DNA of 64,000 nucleotides from Sanguibacter keddieii DSM 10542 (GTDB lineage: Bacteria > Actinomycetota > Actinomycetes > Actinomycetales > Cellulomonadaceae). The stretch spans positions 310,001-374,000 of the forward strand of contig NC_013521.1 of the NCBI RefSeq assembly GCF_000024925.1. Reading direction: 5' to 3'. Made by a program: the position numbers and the translations under genes. The stretch's first letter is position 1, and the number at the start of each line of letters is the position of its first letter. Below the pieces are notes generated by a model. That model did not search any database and was not told the origin of the DNA. It saw only the letters and a program-made list of their open reading frames with translations. Shown here piece after piece: positions 52,879 to 62,313 of the stretch.

Positions 52879-55800
52879 GTGACGGAAGCACCAGCGGACA
52901 AAGCCACAGTCCGCAAGGAGTACGAGCTGACCTACGTTCCTGACGGCTCTTCGTGGACCGACCGTGAGAACTTGGCGGACATCCTCGATCGAGAGCTTCT
53001 CGGCCCGACTCACGGCGCTGACGAACTACTTGACGCGCAGCCGGACGCTCTCTACCTCGTCGGACGCATCGCTCCGGCCAAGCTCGTGGGCAGGGGCGGC
53101 GTCACACTGGCCGAGGACGCCGACCAGCAGTCCGACGCGGACGTCGTCCCCGCTGAAGCCGCGGACCTTGGGCGTGGTGTCCCGGTCGGGGTGCGCGAAG
53201 AAGAGACAGCGGGGTCGGATGATCAAGGAGCCGAGGATGTGCCGCTGCGACGAGGACTGATGATCCCGGCGTCGATGGGCCTCCGTTTCCAGGTCTCTCA
53301 CGAGGTGACGAACGTCGTTGTGCGGGCATCGTGGGGGACGTACCGCTCCGAGGAGACCGATGAAGTGACTGCGTCGGGACGGCCCAGGCGAAAATACCGT
53401 CGCACTCCTCACGAGCATCGGGTCACTGTGCCCGTCGCTTCGCTGACACCTGGGAACACGGAAGACTTCGTGCTGGAGGACGACATCCTGATCCGGGTCG
53501 ACGTCATCGACTACGACGGCAAGCGGATCGTCGAGGCCGCCCTGTGCAACGACCGCGAGACACCCCGGACGATTCCGACAGACGCCTGGCTCTACCAGAC
53601 GTGCCTCTACGTCGAGGCAGACGTGAACGAGTCTGAGACGGACGTCTTCCTGCCCGTGACTGACCTCATGCTCGAGGACCGCCTCGACGAGGACCCTGAG
53701 CTGGCACGACTGGACCTCCAGTACCGCGACCGTCTCGAGTTCGCCGTCGGGCGTACATGCTCGGTGGACTGGACGGTGGCCAAGGGCGCGCGCCGGGCCA
53801 CCCAGGTGCGCACCACCTGGCTCCCCACCTCCGAGACACCTCAGACTCAGGCACGCGAGATCGACGGTGCACTGCTGGACATGATGACGCTGTCCACCGC
53901 AGCGGCTGAGGACCTCGAGGCAGGACTGCGGCCAATCGTCGCCAATTACGTCGAGTGGTTGGAAGGGCAGAAGTCGAGAATCGCTGAGCTGCCCGCTCAC
54001 CTGAAGGATGTTGCATCCGGCGCTCTGCAAGACGCGGGACTGGTGGCGACCCAGCTTGCCGCGGGCCTCGATTTCCTGGTGAGCGACATCGAGGCGCAGC
54101 AGTGCTTCCGCTTCATGAACCGGGTCATGGCTGACCAGCGCGTCCAGTCGCAGGTAGCAGAGCTCCGGTCTTCAAACCCCAAGCTGTCCTTGGTCGAGGC
54201 CCGTGAGCAGGTGCTCGCGCGAGGCGTGCGCGCCCACTCGTGGCGTACCTTCCAGCTTGCCTTTGTCCTGATGCAGATCGAGGTGCTGTCGACACCCGGG
54301 ATGGTGCGACGCTCCTCGGTGGGAGCCCGGGCCGAGCTCCTGTTTTTCCCGACCGGAGGTGGAAAGACAGAGGCATACCTGGGCCTCGCTGCGTACACGT
54401 TCGCCACGCGCCGCCGCCAGGGTGTCATCGATGGAGCTGACGGTCGGATCGACGGAACCGCCGGAGTTGCCGTCCTCATGCGTTACACGCTGCGACTTCT
54501 GACCGCGCAGCAGTTTCAGCGTGCGACGGCACTCGTGTGTGCCGCGGAGATGGCCCGGCGTGATGACGAGTCAACCTGGGGTCGAGAACCGTTCCGCATC
54601 GGTCTATGGGTCGGGACAGCGGTCTCTCCCAAGCGCTACGACGAGGCTGCCCGACAGCTCGCCGAGGCGAACGACGGCCGGAAGTACGGCTTGACGGTCC
54701 TGCAGCTTCAGCGCTGTCCCTGGTGCGGAACGCCTATCGAACCCAAGCACGTGAAGGGCGACGACAACGCTCGGAGGATTCGCGTCTTCTGTGGCGACAC
54801 TTTCGGTGGCTGTCCGTTCTCGGAAGGCGCCGTCGGTGGGGACGAGGGGCTGCCAGTCCTGACAGTTGATGAGGAGATCTATCGTCTTGTGCCCTCGTTC
54901 GTCATCGCGACCGTCGACAAGTTCGCACGTCTCGCCAGAGAGGGTGAGGCTGCGTCACTCTTCGGGTACGTTCGACGCCGATGTGAACGGCATGGATACG
55001 TCCATGATGACTACCGCGAGTGTCTCAAGGGTGCGAACGGCAAGCATCCAGGCAAGGCAGGTGCGCCTAGCGCGACCGTGCGGCCTGCGGACCGCTTGCG
55101 GCCACCGGACCTCATCATCCAAGACGAGCTGCACTTGATCACCGGTGCACTGGGCACGGCCGTCGGTGTCTTCGAGCTCGCGGTCGACGTCCTCACTACG
55201 TGGAGGAACGCGCAAGGCGAGGCGATTCGTCCGCTCGTCGTGGCCTCCACTGCGACTGTGCGCAATGCTGCGGAGCAGATCAAGGCCTTGTACGGGCGGG
55301 GGGTGACGATCTTCCCGCCGCAAGTGCTCGACGTGTCCGACACCTTCTTCTCTCGGGAGCTTGAGGTCAGCCGCGACACACCGGGGCGCCGTTATGTCGG
55401 TGTCTCAACCACCGGAGTGCGGCTGACGTCTGCAGAGATCGTCCTCGCATCGACCCTGCTCTCCGCGGGACAGGTGCTGCTTGACCAGGGGATCAGTCCA
55501 CCGTCCGGAAAGCCGGTGAGTGCTGACCCGTACATGACGCTGGTCGGGTACTTCAACGCGACTCGTGAGCTGGCCGGTATGGCGCGGTACATCGCCGACG
55601 ACGTCCAGACCGCCGTGAAGAAGCGTCGACCGGGGAAGTTCTTCCCGCTGCGGTATGGGACAAGCCCCGCTGGGATTCACGTGGCAGAGCTCACCTCCCG
55701 AGTCGCATCGAGCGACATCACCGCGACTCTCGATCAGATGAGCACGGGCTTCGAGCCTGCGTGGGACTCCAGTGCTGGGCGTGCCGAGTGGACGAGGTCG

Positions 55801-56643
55801 GCACGGTCTGCGCGTGAATCGAGTCAACGGTTCGCGTACCGCGAGGCGAACCCGTTCGACGTGGTCCTCGCGACATCGATGCTCCAGGTCGGCGTCGACG
55901 TGACCCGACTCGGCCTGATGCTGATGGTCGGGCAACCGAAGAACACTGCGGAGTACATCCAGGCGTCCTCCCGCGTCGGGCGCGACGCCTCGCGCCCTGG
56001 TCTGGTCGTGACATTGGGCAACTGGGCGCGTCCGCGCGATCTGGCTCACTTCGAGCAGTTTCGGCACTATCACGAGACGTTCTACTCGCAGGTGGAGCCG
56101 CTGTCGGTCACGCCGTACTCGTACACCTCGATCGAAAGGTCTCTTGACGGCGTGCTCGTGTCCGCGGCGCGCGTCATGGACGCTGTTCGGGAAGACGGTC
56201 TCTCCGCGGAGCAGCATGCCTGGCATGTGGACGAGGCCAGAGGGCGGCTCGACGAGCTGATCGCCCAGATCGTGGAGCGAGCGAAGGTGGCCGGTGGCGA
56301 ACCTGCCGCGCACGCTGTCAAAGAGCGGCTGGAGAACCGAGTGGGCACATGGTCGAAGCGGCGGGAGTTCGTGCAGAAGAAGCAGCACACACTGGTCTAC
56401 GAGAAGGTGCCGAACGGCAAAGAGGGGGAGCTCTCGCCGCTCTTGCTCTCGCCAGAGAAGTCCCGTGCTGACGTGAGCCTCCATGACCACGCGCCGTTCG
56501 TGGTCGCGAACTCGATGCGTGAGGTGCAACCCGAGATCAATCTCCTGGTGTCGCCGAAGAGCCTCATGTCATGGGAAGTCATGAACGTGCCGCGGGAGTG
56601 GAGCTCGATGCCAGACACGGACGCGGAGGCTACAGATGACTGA
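52879..56643 (+). CDS. drmA: DISARM helicase DrmA
   Basis: 1254 residues. Walker A FFPTGGGKTEA (Lys496) and a DEAH-type box QDELHLI (Asp749-His752). The C-terminal helicase lobe has ATSMLQVGVDVTRLGLMLMV and ASSRVGRDA. A zinc-ligand cluster is seen at CPWCGT. In DISARM, DrmA and DrmB form the core complex that loads on incoming DNA. The start is set at GTG 52879 because GAAGGGGG lies 10 bp upstream; in-frame GTGs at 52846 and 52870 are alternatives. The stop overlaps the drmB start by 8 bp. Confidence 0.9.
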   Translation: MTEAPADKATVRKEYELTYVPDGSSWTDRENLADILDRELLGPTHGADELLDAQPDALYLVGRIAPAKLVGRGGVTLAEDADQQSDADVVPAEAADLGRGVPVGVREEETAGSDDQGAEDVPLRRGLMIPASMGLRFQVSHEVTNVVVRASWGTYRSEETDEVTASGRPRRKYRRTPHEHRVTVPVASLTPGNTEDFVLEDDILIRVDVIDYDGKRIVEAALCNDRETPRTIPTDAWLYQTCLYVEADVNESETDVFLPVTDLMLEDRLDEDPELARLDLQYRDRLEFAVGRTCSVDWTVAKGARRATQVRTTWLPTSETPQTQAREIDGALLDMMTLSTAAAEDLEAGLRPIVANYVEWLEGQKSRIAELPAHLKDVASGALQDAGLVATQLAAGLDFLVSDIEAQQCFRFMNRVMADQRVQSQVAELRSSNPKLSLVEAREQVLARGVRAHSWRTFQLAFVLMQIEVLSTPGMVRRSSVGARAELLFFPTGGGKTEAYLGLAAYTFATRRRQGVIDGADGRIDGTAGVAVLMRYTLRLLTAQQFQRATALVCAAEMARRDDESTWGREPFRIGLWVGTAVSPKRYDEAARQLAEANDGRKYGLTVLQLQRCPWCGTPIEPKHVKGDDNARRIRVFCGDTFGGCPFSEGAVGGDEGLPVLTVDEEIYRLVPSFVIATVDKFARLAREGEAASLFGYVRRRCERHGYVHDDYRECLKGANGKHPGKAGAPSATVRPADRLRPPDLIIQDELHLITGALGTAVGVFELAVDVLTTWRNAQGEAIRPLVVASTATVRNAAEQIKALYGRGVTIFPPQVLDVSDTFFSRELEVSRDTPGRRYVGVSTTGVRLTSAEIVLASTLLSAGQVLLDQGISPPSGKPVSADPYMTLVGYFNATRELAGMARYIADDVQTAVKKRRPGKFFPLRYGTSPAGIHVAELTSRVASSDITATLDQMSTGFEPAWDSSAGRAEWTRSARSARESSQRFAYREANPFDVVLATSMLQVGVDVTRLGLMLMVGQPKNTAEYIQASSRVGRDASRPGLVVTLGNWARPRDLAHFEQFRHYHETFYSQVEPLSVTPYSYTSIERSLDGVLVSAARVMDAVREDGLSAEQHAWHVDEARGRLDELIAQIVERAKVAGGEPAAHAVKERLENRVGTWSKRREFVQKKQHTLVYEKVPNGKEGELSPLLLSPEKSRADVSLHDHAPFVVANSMREVQPEINLLVSPKSLMSWEVMNVPREWSSMPDTDAEATDD

Positions 56644-58654
56644 GATCCAAGTAGGTGAGTCGCTCGACCCTCTGGGTGATCTCGAGTCCTTTGAATCGAT
56701 GACTGCGACGAAGAATCGCGCCAAGGTCGGCTCTGCGCGCCCTTCAAACCTGTTGTACACCTACGGGCCGGGATCGACGATGGATCTCCCGTCGTTCACC
56801 GTCATGCCTGCCGGCTTTGACGACTGGGAGAGCATCTGGAGGCGTCGTCCGGGACAGCCGCCCCGCGTTCACGCCCCCCGCCTGCTGGACGCCGTCCGAA
56901 CGCACCTTGGCCGGCAGGTCGCCGAGCTGCGCCCGTTCCCCTGGGCGCCCAAGGCGACGGCACAGAGCAAGGAGGGAGATGACTTGGGCGTCTCGGCACG
57001 CGTCTTTCCGCAGTGGATGCGTTGCACAGGCTGCGACCAGCTTGGACCCCTCACCAGGTTCTCCTACCGCAACACCAACCCGTACAGGCCGGACGAGGCT
57101 CGATTCGAGCACGAGAAGTGCCCGGGTCGTCGCGGCAAACCCTCAAAGAGACCGATTCCTGCCGTGCCGGCACGATACCTGCTCGCTTGTCCAGATGGGC
57201 ATCTCGACGAGTTTCCCTATGACTGGTGGGTTCACCAGGGGGGCAACTGCCCCTCCGCTGACGTTCCCCCACTGAAGATGGAGGATCGCACCGTCGGCAA
57301 GGGAGCGTCGGCGACGATCACCTGCACGTCCTGCGGAAGCCGGCGAGCGATGAACGAGGCGCAGGGTGAGGCTGGAGCCGCCAAGCTCCCTCGGTGCCGT
57401 GGCAGGCACCCGCACCTCGGCTTGTTCGAGCAAGCTGGTTGCGTCAATCGGACGAAGCTGATGTTGCTTGGCGCGTCGAACCTGTGGTTCCCCGCGACGC
57501 TCTCCATCGTCGTCATGCCCGAGTCGAACGTCGAGACCGCTGCATCGATCGCGGCGGACCTGCTCGTGCTCGTCGGTCCGAAGCGTGTCGAGAAGTGGCA
57601 GGGAGATCTGGGCCGATGGCACGAGTTCTTGGAAGATGAGGAGTCGGAACTGGCGACGCTGTCTAAGGAGAAGCTTGCCGCCGCCGTCGCTGAGCTGCTC
57701 GCGCCCCCTCCTTCACAGGAGCAGATTGAGGAGCAGCGTAAGAACTTCGACCCCGTGAGCTTGCTCGTCCCCGAATGGAACTACCTGCAGCGAGAACCAC
57801 TTGGCCCTCACCACAAGGCCGACGGCACGAGCGGGTTGATTCTCTCGCCTCCCAACGGGGGAGTGCACCAGAAGCTCGCCGCCAACCACGTCACTCGGGT
57901 GCTCGCGGTCGACAAGCTGCGGAAGGTCAACGCTGTTCTCGGATTCACCCGGATCGACGAGATGGAGCGGGCCAACGACGTTGGCAAGCGGCTCGTACGA
58001 CTTGCTCGTGACGGTCGACCGACGTGGACCGTCGCGACAGAGGATCGTGGCGAGGGGGTGTACCTGCAGCTCGATGAGGAGGCTGTTGCCGCGTGGGAGA
58101 CGAAGGTTGAGGCGTCCGACCTCTGGGAGGCGCACCGGGCCGCTCACGAGCGCAACTTCAATGCGCGGTTCTCTGAGACGGCGAAGGATGTCGACCCCGA
58201 TGCCCGGTTCCGCCCCGCGCGGTACTGGTTGCTGCACACGCTCTCCCATGTTCTGATCCGTGAGATGGCCATGTACTCCGGCTACTCGGCGGCCTCGTTG
58301 TCCGAGCGGATCTATGCGTGGAGAGCGGAGGAGGGCCGCCCCGCCGCAGCCGGGCTGCTCATCGTCACGACCGCCTCAGACTCCGACGGGACGCTCGGCG
58401 GCTTGGTCCAGCTCAGCGAGTCGGGCAACCTAGAGCGTGTCATGTCCCGAGCGCTCCGGAGGGCCTCACGCTGCTCGTCAGACCCGGTATGTGCGCACCG
58501 AACGCCCAAGGAGCCGGAGGACTTCCTTCACGGTGCCGCGTGCCACACATGTGCGATGGCGTCAGAGACTTCGTGTGAACGGGCCAATCGATTCCTTGAT
58601 CGTCGATTTCTCGTCGACCTGCCGGGGGGCCAGGGCTTTGGCTTCTTCCACTGA
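56636..58654 (+). CDS. drmB: DISARM DUF1998 protein DrmB
   Basis: 672 residues. The N-terminal part has YTYGPGSTMDLPSFTVMPAG. Several Cys pairs (CTGCDQLG, CTSCGSR, LLACPDGHLDEFPYDWW) probably bind zinc. The C-terminal DUF1998 domain has YWLLHTLSHVLIREMAMYSG and ASDSDGTLGGLVQL, then the CSSDPVC...CHTC...C cluster. DrmB forms the DISARM core with DrmA. The start overlaps drmA by 8 bp, and the 3' end overlaps the predicted drmC start by 80 bp. Confidence 0.9.
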   Translation: MTEIQVGESLDPLGDLESFESMTATKNRAKVGSARPSNLLYTYGPGSTMDLPSFTVMPAGFDDWESIWRRRPGQPPRVHAPRLLDAVRTHLGRQVAELRPFPWAPKATAQSKEGDDLGVSARVFPQWMRCTGCDQLGPLTRFSYRNTNPYRPDEARFEHEKCPGRRGKPSKRPIPAVPARYLLACPDGHLDEFPYDWWVHQGGNCPSADVPPLKMEDRTVGKGASATITCTSCGSRRAMNEAQGEAGAAKLPRCRGRHPHLGLFEQAGCVNRTKLMLLGASNLWFPATLSIVVMPESNVETAASIAADLLVLVGPKRVEKWQGDLGRWHEFLEDEESELATLSKEKLAAAVAELLAPPPSQEQIEEQRKNFDPVSLLVPEWNYLQREPLGPHHKADGTSGLILSPPNGGVHQKLAANHVTRVLAVDKLRKVNAVLGFTRIDEMERANDVGKRLVRLARDGRPTWTVATEDRGEGVYLQLDEEAVAAWETKVEASDLWEAHRAAHERNFNARFSETAKDVDPDARFRPARYWLLHTLSHVLIREMAMYSGYSAASLSERIYAWRAEEGRPAAAGLLIVTTASDSDGTLGGLVQLSESGNLERVMSRALRRASRCSSDPVCAHRTPKEPEDFLHGAACHTCAMASETSCERANRFLDRRFLVDLPGGQGFGFFH

Positions 58655-59384
58655 GGTCGCTCAACTCCGCGCGCACGCCTTTCGAGAGCTGGGGGCGCTT
58701 CTGTCCGGTACCGAGGCTGGCCTGGTCGCCTCGGCGTTGGAGGAAGGGCTGAGTCTGACGAGTGCGATCGGCATCATCGATCAAGCAAAGAAGGCTCGTG
58801 TCATGGCGATCACGAGCGCCGCCGACCTGACGTTCGAGAGCGCACTGATCGCCGCCGCGCTGCGCGGGGTAGAGGGGGCGCACTCGACATCGCGTGCGGT
58901 CAGCACGGTGTGGACGATGCCGGGACACGTCGCTCAAGCTGGCGGACTGACAACTTCCTTGATTGCTCTGGTGGAGGCCGCGCGTCAGTCCGTCGTCTGT
59001 TCGACGTTCAACTTCCAGAAGACCTCTGGCATGTGGGAGGCGCTTCGTGGGGTGGCTGCTCGACCCGGCGTGTCGCTGCGCGTCTACATTGACGCCGAGG
59101 CGAATGCCGGTGGTGTCGGTCCCACTTCGTCGGAGACGGCCGAGTGGCTAGCCCCGGGCCACGTTCTGCAGACAAGGCTGTTTGAGGGGAAGGCTGTGCG
59201 CAACCACGCAAAGTTCCTCTCCGTAGATCATCGTTTTGTCGTGATCACGAGCGCCAATTTCTCGTGGAGCGCCGAGTACGGAAATGTAGAGTTGGGTGTT
59301 CGTATTGATGACGTGCGCCTCGCGGAACGCATCGAGAGGGAGCTCTTACGTGCCGAGTCGCACATCTACGAGCGGGTGAGTTAG
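58575..59384 (+). CDS. drmC: DISARM phospholipase D-like protein DrmC
   Basis: 269 residues. PLD superfamily with a single HKD motif, HAKFLSVD (His211, Lys213, Asp218), followed by VITSANFSWSAEYGNVELGV. Single-HKD proteins of this kind dimerise and can be nucleases. The start is uncertain: GTG 58575 gives an 80-bp overlap with drmB, while TTG 58638 would give 17 bp. It is the last gene of the DISARM operon. Published work on class 2 DISARM indicates that DrmC is not strictly needed for protection. Confidence 0.85.
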   Translation: MNGPIDSLIVDFSSTCRGARALASSTEVAQLRAHAFRELGALLSGTEAGLVASALEEGLSLTSAIGIIDQAKKARVMAITSAADLTFESALIAAALRGVEGAHSTSRAVSTVWTMPGHVAQAGGLTTSLIALVEAARQSVVCSTFNFQKTSGMWEALRGVAARPGVSLRVYIDAEANAGGVGPTSSETAEWLAPGHVLQTRLFEGKAVRNHAKFLSVDHRFVVITSANFSWSAEYGNVELGVRIDDVRLAERIERELLRAESHIYERVS

Positions 59385-59510
59385 CTGGTCTGCAGGCATG
59401 TGACAAGTGATCGTTCGGGCCGGGCCGTCGGCCATGTACTCGGAGGGGTGCGCCCTATAGGTTGGGCGATCGTCTACACGTCGACCCATGTGCGCCTCGT
59501 CCGCCCAACG

Positions 59511-59882
59511 TCAGCCGCGGCTGTGCAGGGTGATCTGGTAGCCGTCGGGGTCGGCGAAGGTGAAGGTGCGTCCGAAGGGGCCGTCGACCGGCGCGGAGGT
59601 GATGGTGATGCCGTCGGTGACCATGCGGTCGTGGATCTCCTGCGCGTCGGCGGCGTGCAGCCAGATGCCGACGCCGACGCCGGGCTGCGGGACGGAGTCG
59701 AGGTCGACGCCGGGGAGCGGGGAGCGCACGGCGAAGGATGCGGGCTTGGTGTCGAAGACGACGGCGTGCGGCGGTCCGGGCTGGCGGGTGAGGCCGAGGT
59801 AGGTCTCGTAGAACACCGCGGAGGCGTCGTAGTCGCGGACCTGGAGCGAGATGAAGCCGGGGCCTGAAGCTGCAGCGGACAT
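59511..59882 (-). CDS. VOC-superfamily (glyoxalase/bleomycin-resistance-like) protein
   Basis: 123 residues, one VOC fold of two beta-alpha-beta-beta-beta units: GFISLQVRDYDASAVFYETY at the start and FTFADPDGYQITLHSRG at the end, with a metal-site Glu/His pattern. It may detoxify or bind a small metabolite. It is divergent from a MarR regulator, with two MarR-like palindromes between them, so it is probably regulated by it. Confidence 0.88.
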   Translation of the reverse strand: MSAAASGPGFISLQVRDYDASAVFYETYLGLTRQPGPPHAVVFDTKPASFAVRSPLPGVDLDSVPQPGVGVGIWLHAADAQEIHDRMVTDGITITSAPVDGPFGRTFTFADPDGYQITLHSRG

Positions 59883-59905
59883 GGTGAGCCTCCGTCGAGA
59901 AGTGG

Positions 59906-59950
59906 TGTCAGTTATCTGACATGCACGAACCTATGTCAGACTACTGACAT
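59906..59950. promoter_or_regulatory. Two MarR-type operators in the divergent region
   Basis: TGTCAGTTATCTGACA (59906-59921) and ATGTCAGACTACTGACAT (59933-59950) share the TGTCAG-N4-CTGACA arrangement, spaced 27 bp centre to centre. The first is 24 bp before the VOC start and the second overlaps the MarR ATG itself (59949). Binding would block both genes. Confidence 0.85.
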
Positions 59951-60401
59951 GAGTCAAGACGGACCCGGCATCCACCTGGAGACCTCCGTGGGATACCTCC
60001 TCAAAGAGGCGTCGAGCGCGCTCCGTGCCGCGATGGAGGCGGTCCTGCGCCCCCTCGGCATGACCATCACCCACTACTCCTGCCTCGAGCTCCTCGCCCA
60101 GCGCCCCGGGCTGTCCAACTCCGAGCTCGCCCGCGGCACCTTCGTCACCCGGCAGTCCATGAACGTCCTGCTGCAGACGCTCGAGCGCGACGGCCTCGTC
60201 ACCCGCGCCGAGCAGGCTGCGACCGGGCGGGCGCTGCCGACCGAGCTCACCGACGCCGGCCGACGCCAGCTCGCTACCGCCAGCGCCGCGGTGCGCGGGG
60301 TCGAGGACCGCATGAAGTCCGGGATGGACCGCGCCGAGCAGGCGGCTTTCGCCGACCTGCTGGGCCGCAGCGTCGCGTCGCTGCGGGGCGGTGGGGTCTA
60401 G
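59949..60401 (+). CDS. MarR-family transcriptional regulator
   Basis: 150 residues, winged helix-turn-helix: LAQRPGLSNSELARGTFVTR and QSMNVLLQTLERDGLVTR, with the wing after it (GRALPTELTDAG). ATG 59949 lies inside an operator palindrome and has no ribosome-binding site, so the transcript may be leaderless. It is the expected repressor of itself and the divergent VOC gene. Confidence 0.9.
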   Translation: MSQDGPGIHLETSVGYLLKEASSALRAAMEAVLRPLGMTITHYSCLELLAQRPGLSNSELARGTFVTRQSMNVLLQTLERDGLVTRAEQAATGRALPTELTDAGRRQLATASAAVRGVEDRMKSGMDRAEQAAFADLLGRSVASLRGGGV

Positions 60402-60402
60402 G

Positions 60403-60690
60403 TCAGGTCAGCCGTTCGGTGATCCGCACCGTGACCTCGTCGCCGATCTCCTTGCCGAGCCTCTTGCGGAGCTTCGCGCTGACGGACAGCATGTGGCCGC
60501 CCGTGCCCGTCGGCATGAGGCCGCCGGTCCAGGGCTGGTCGTCGACCGTCGCGACGACCTTGACGGACCTGCCGGTACCGAAGGCCTCGACCGACCCCGG
60601 GACCTCGACGCAGGACCAGACATCGCCCTTGACGTCGACGCCGATGGCTCCGGTGAACTGCCAGTCGGTGGGTCCGGTCTGGATGCTCAT
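60403..60690 (-). CDS. DUF1905 domain protein
   Basis: 95 residues. Matches DUF1905: DWQFTGAIGV, VVATVDDQPWTGGLMPTGTG, then HMLSVSAKLRKRLGKEIGD and VTVRITE. It has a small beta-barrel fold of unknown function. ATG 60690 follows AGGAG. Its stop is one base away from the convergent MarR gene stop. Confidence 0.82.
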   Translation of the reverse strand: MSIQTGPTDWQFTGAIGVDVKGDVWSCVEVPGSVEAFGTGRSVKVVATVDDQPWTGGLMPTGTGGHMLSVSAKLRKRLGKEIGDEVTVRITERLT

Positions 60691-60774
60691 GCAGGCTCCT
60701 CGGTGGGTCGTGCGGTCGTGGGGCGACGGTTCCCGTCTGCTCTGCACCCTAGCGATGCCTGTCGTGCGGCGCCC

Positions 60775-61347
60775 CTACGCGTGCCGGTGCCCCGGCAGGT
60801 GCGCCCGCTCGCCGTCGTGGTCGAAGATCGTGAGGATCTCGACCGGTCCCTCGTGGGCCTGGATGGTGTGCGGGGTCATGGTGGAGAACTCGGCGGCCTG
60901 GCCCTCGCGGACCAGGATGGTGCGCTCACCGAGGGTGAGGCGGACGACGCCGCTGAGCACGGTGAACCACTCGTGGCCGGGGTGCACCTGTCCGTCGTGC
61001 ACCTCTCGCTCGGGGGTGATGCGCATCTTCGCGATCGTCACGCCGCGGCGGTCGCGCTCGCGGGACAGCAGCCACACGCTCAGGCCCGGCATGGTCTCGG
61101 GCTCCGGGCGGATGACCACGTCCTCGTCGTCCTCGGGCTCGACCAGCTGGTCGAGCGTCGTCCCGAGCGCCTGGGCGATCGGCACGAGCTGGTCGAGGGC
61201 GATGCGCCGGTGGCCGGTCTCGATGCGGCTGAGCGTCGAGGCTGAGAGGAAGCACCGGGAGGCGAGCGCGTCGAGGGTCCAGCCCCGGGCGAGGCGCAGT
61301 CCGCGGATGCGCTGGCGGACGATGTCGTCGAGCAGTTCTTGCTTCAT
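60775..61347 (-). CDS. XRE-family regulator with C-terminal cupin sensor
   Basis: 190 residues. N-terminal helix-turn-helix: RIRGLRLARGWTLDALASR and LSASTLSRIETGHRRI. C-terminal cupin domain: HPGHEWFTVLSGVVRLTLGE (metal-site His and Glu) and EFSTMTPHTIQAHEGPVEIL. The cupin senses a small molecule. The gene is divergent from a methyltransferase/oxidoreductase operon, and a perfect dyad (61366-61384) lies between the two starts, so it is the likely regulator of both. Confidence 0.9.
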   Translation of the reverse strand: MKQELLDDIVRQRIRGLRLARGWTLDALASRCFLSASTLSRIETGHRRIALDQLVPIAQALGTTLDQLVEPEDDEDVVIRPEPETMPGLSVWLLSRERDRRGVTIAKMRITPEREVHDGQVHPGHEWFTVLSGVVRLTLGERTILVREGQAAEFSTMTPHTIQAHEGPVEILTIFDHDGERAHLPGHRHA

Positions 61348-61365
61348 ACGCAAGAGCCTATGTCT

Positions 61366-61384
61366 TAGACGAAACTCTCGTCTA
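61366..61384. promoter_or_regulatory. Candidate operator of the XRE-cupin regulator
   Basis: TAGACGAAACTCTCGTCTA is a perfect 7-bp dyad (TAGACGA/TCGTCTA) around a 5-bp centre. It lies in the 48-bp gap between the divergent regulator and methyltransferase genes, 11 bp from the latter's ATG. Confidence 0.75.
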
Positions 61385-61395
61385 GCGTGGAGGGC

Positions 61396-62313
61396 ATGAC
61401 GCACAGCCACCACCACGCGCACGGTCACACCCACACCGACCGCCCCGGCCACGGCCCCGCACCCGAGGGCGACACCGGCATGGCCGAGCTCCTCGACCTC
61501 GACGCCACCCTCGGCGCCTCCGTCCTCGCCGGAGCCCTCGACGCCGCAGCCGCAGCCCTCGGCCGCGCGCCCCGCAGCATCGTCGACCTCGGTGCCGGCA
61601 CCGGGACGGGCACCCTTGCGCTCGCGGCCCGGTTCCCGGGCGCCCAGGTCCACAGCCTCGACGCGACCGCCACCATGCTCGAGCGCCTCACCGACAGCGC
61701 TGACGCGGCCGGCCTCACCGACCGGGTGACCACGCACCTCGTCGACCTCGACGGCGACTGGCCCGCCGAGCTGCCCGGACCCGTCGACCTGGCCTGGGCG
61801 GCCCTCTCGCTGCACCACGTGTCCGACCCCGGCCAGGTGCTCCGCCAGGCCTACGGCGCGCTCGCCCCCGGTGGCGTGCTCGTCGTCACCGAGATGGCCG
61901 GCGCGGCCACCTGGTCCCCGACGGACCTCGGCTCGGGAGTGAACGGCCTCGGCGACCGCTTCGACGCTGCCCTCGCGACGTACGGCTACCCGGTCACCGC
62001 AGAGTGGACCACCGCCCTCGGCGAGGCGTGCTTCGCGCCGGTCGAGCGTCGTGAGACCTCCTTCGAGGCCTCCGCCACCACCACCGACGGCGCCCGCTAC
62101 ATGGCACTGCACCTGGCCAAGAACCGCGACCGCATCGCCGACGACCTCTCGCCCGAGGACCTCGCCGGCCTCGACGCGACCATCGCCGCCCTCGAGGCCG
62201 GGACCTCCGGGCTCCGCTCGACCTCGGGCCGCATCGTCTGGGTCGCGGTGCGCCCGGCCGACGACCGCACCACCACCCCGACCACCCCCACCCAGGACGG
62301 AGACGCACGATGA
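61396..62313 (+). CDS. Class I SAM-dependent methyltransferase with His-rich N-terminus
   Basis: 305 residues. The N-terminus is unusually His-rich (MTHSHHHAHGHTHTDRPGHG), a probable metal-binding tail. The Rossmann motif I is IVDLGAGTGTGTLALAARFP, with motif II HSLDAT, motif III VDLAWAALSLHHV and LAPGGVLVVTEM. The substrate is unknown. ATG 61396 has GGAGGG almost touching it; GTG 61387 is possible. The last 4 bp overlap the next gene. Confidence 0.88.
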   Translation: MTHSHHHAHGHTHTDRPGHGPAPEGDTGMAELLDLDATLGASVLAGALDAAAAALGRAPRSIVDLGAGTGTGTLALAARFPGAQVHSLDATATMLERLTDSADAAGLTDRVTTHLVDLDGDWPAELPGPVDLAWAALSLHHVSDPGQVLRQAYGALAPGGVLVVTEMAGAATWSPTDLGSGVNGLGDRFDAALATYGYPVTAEWTTALGEACFAPVERRETSFEASATTTDGARYMALHLAKNRDRIADDLSPEDLAGLDATIAALEAGTSGLRSTSGRIVWVAVRPADDRTTTPTTPTQDGDAR

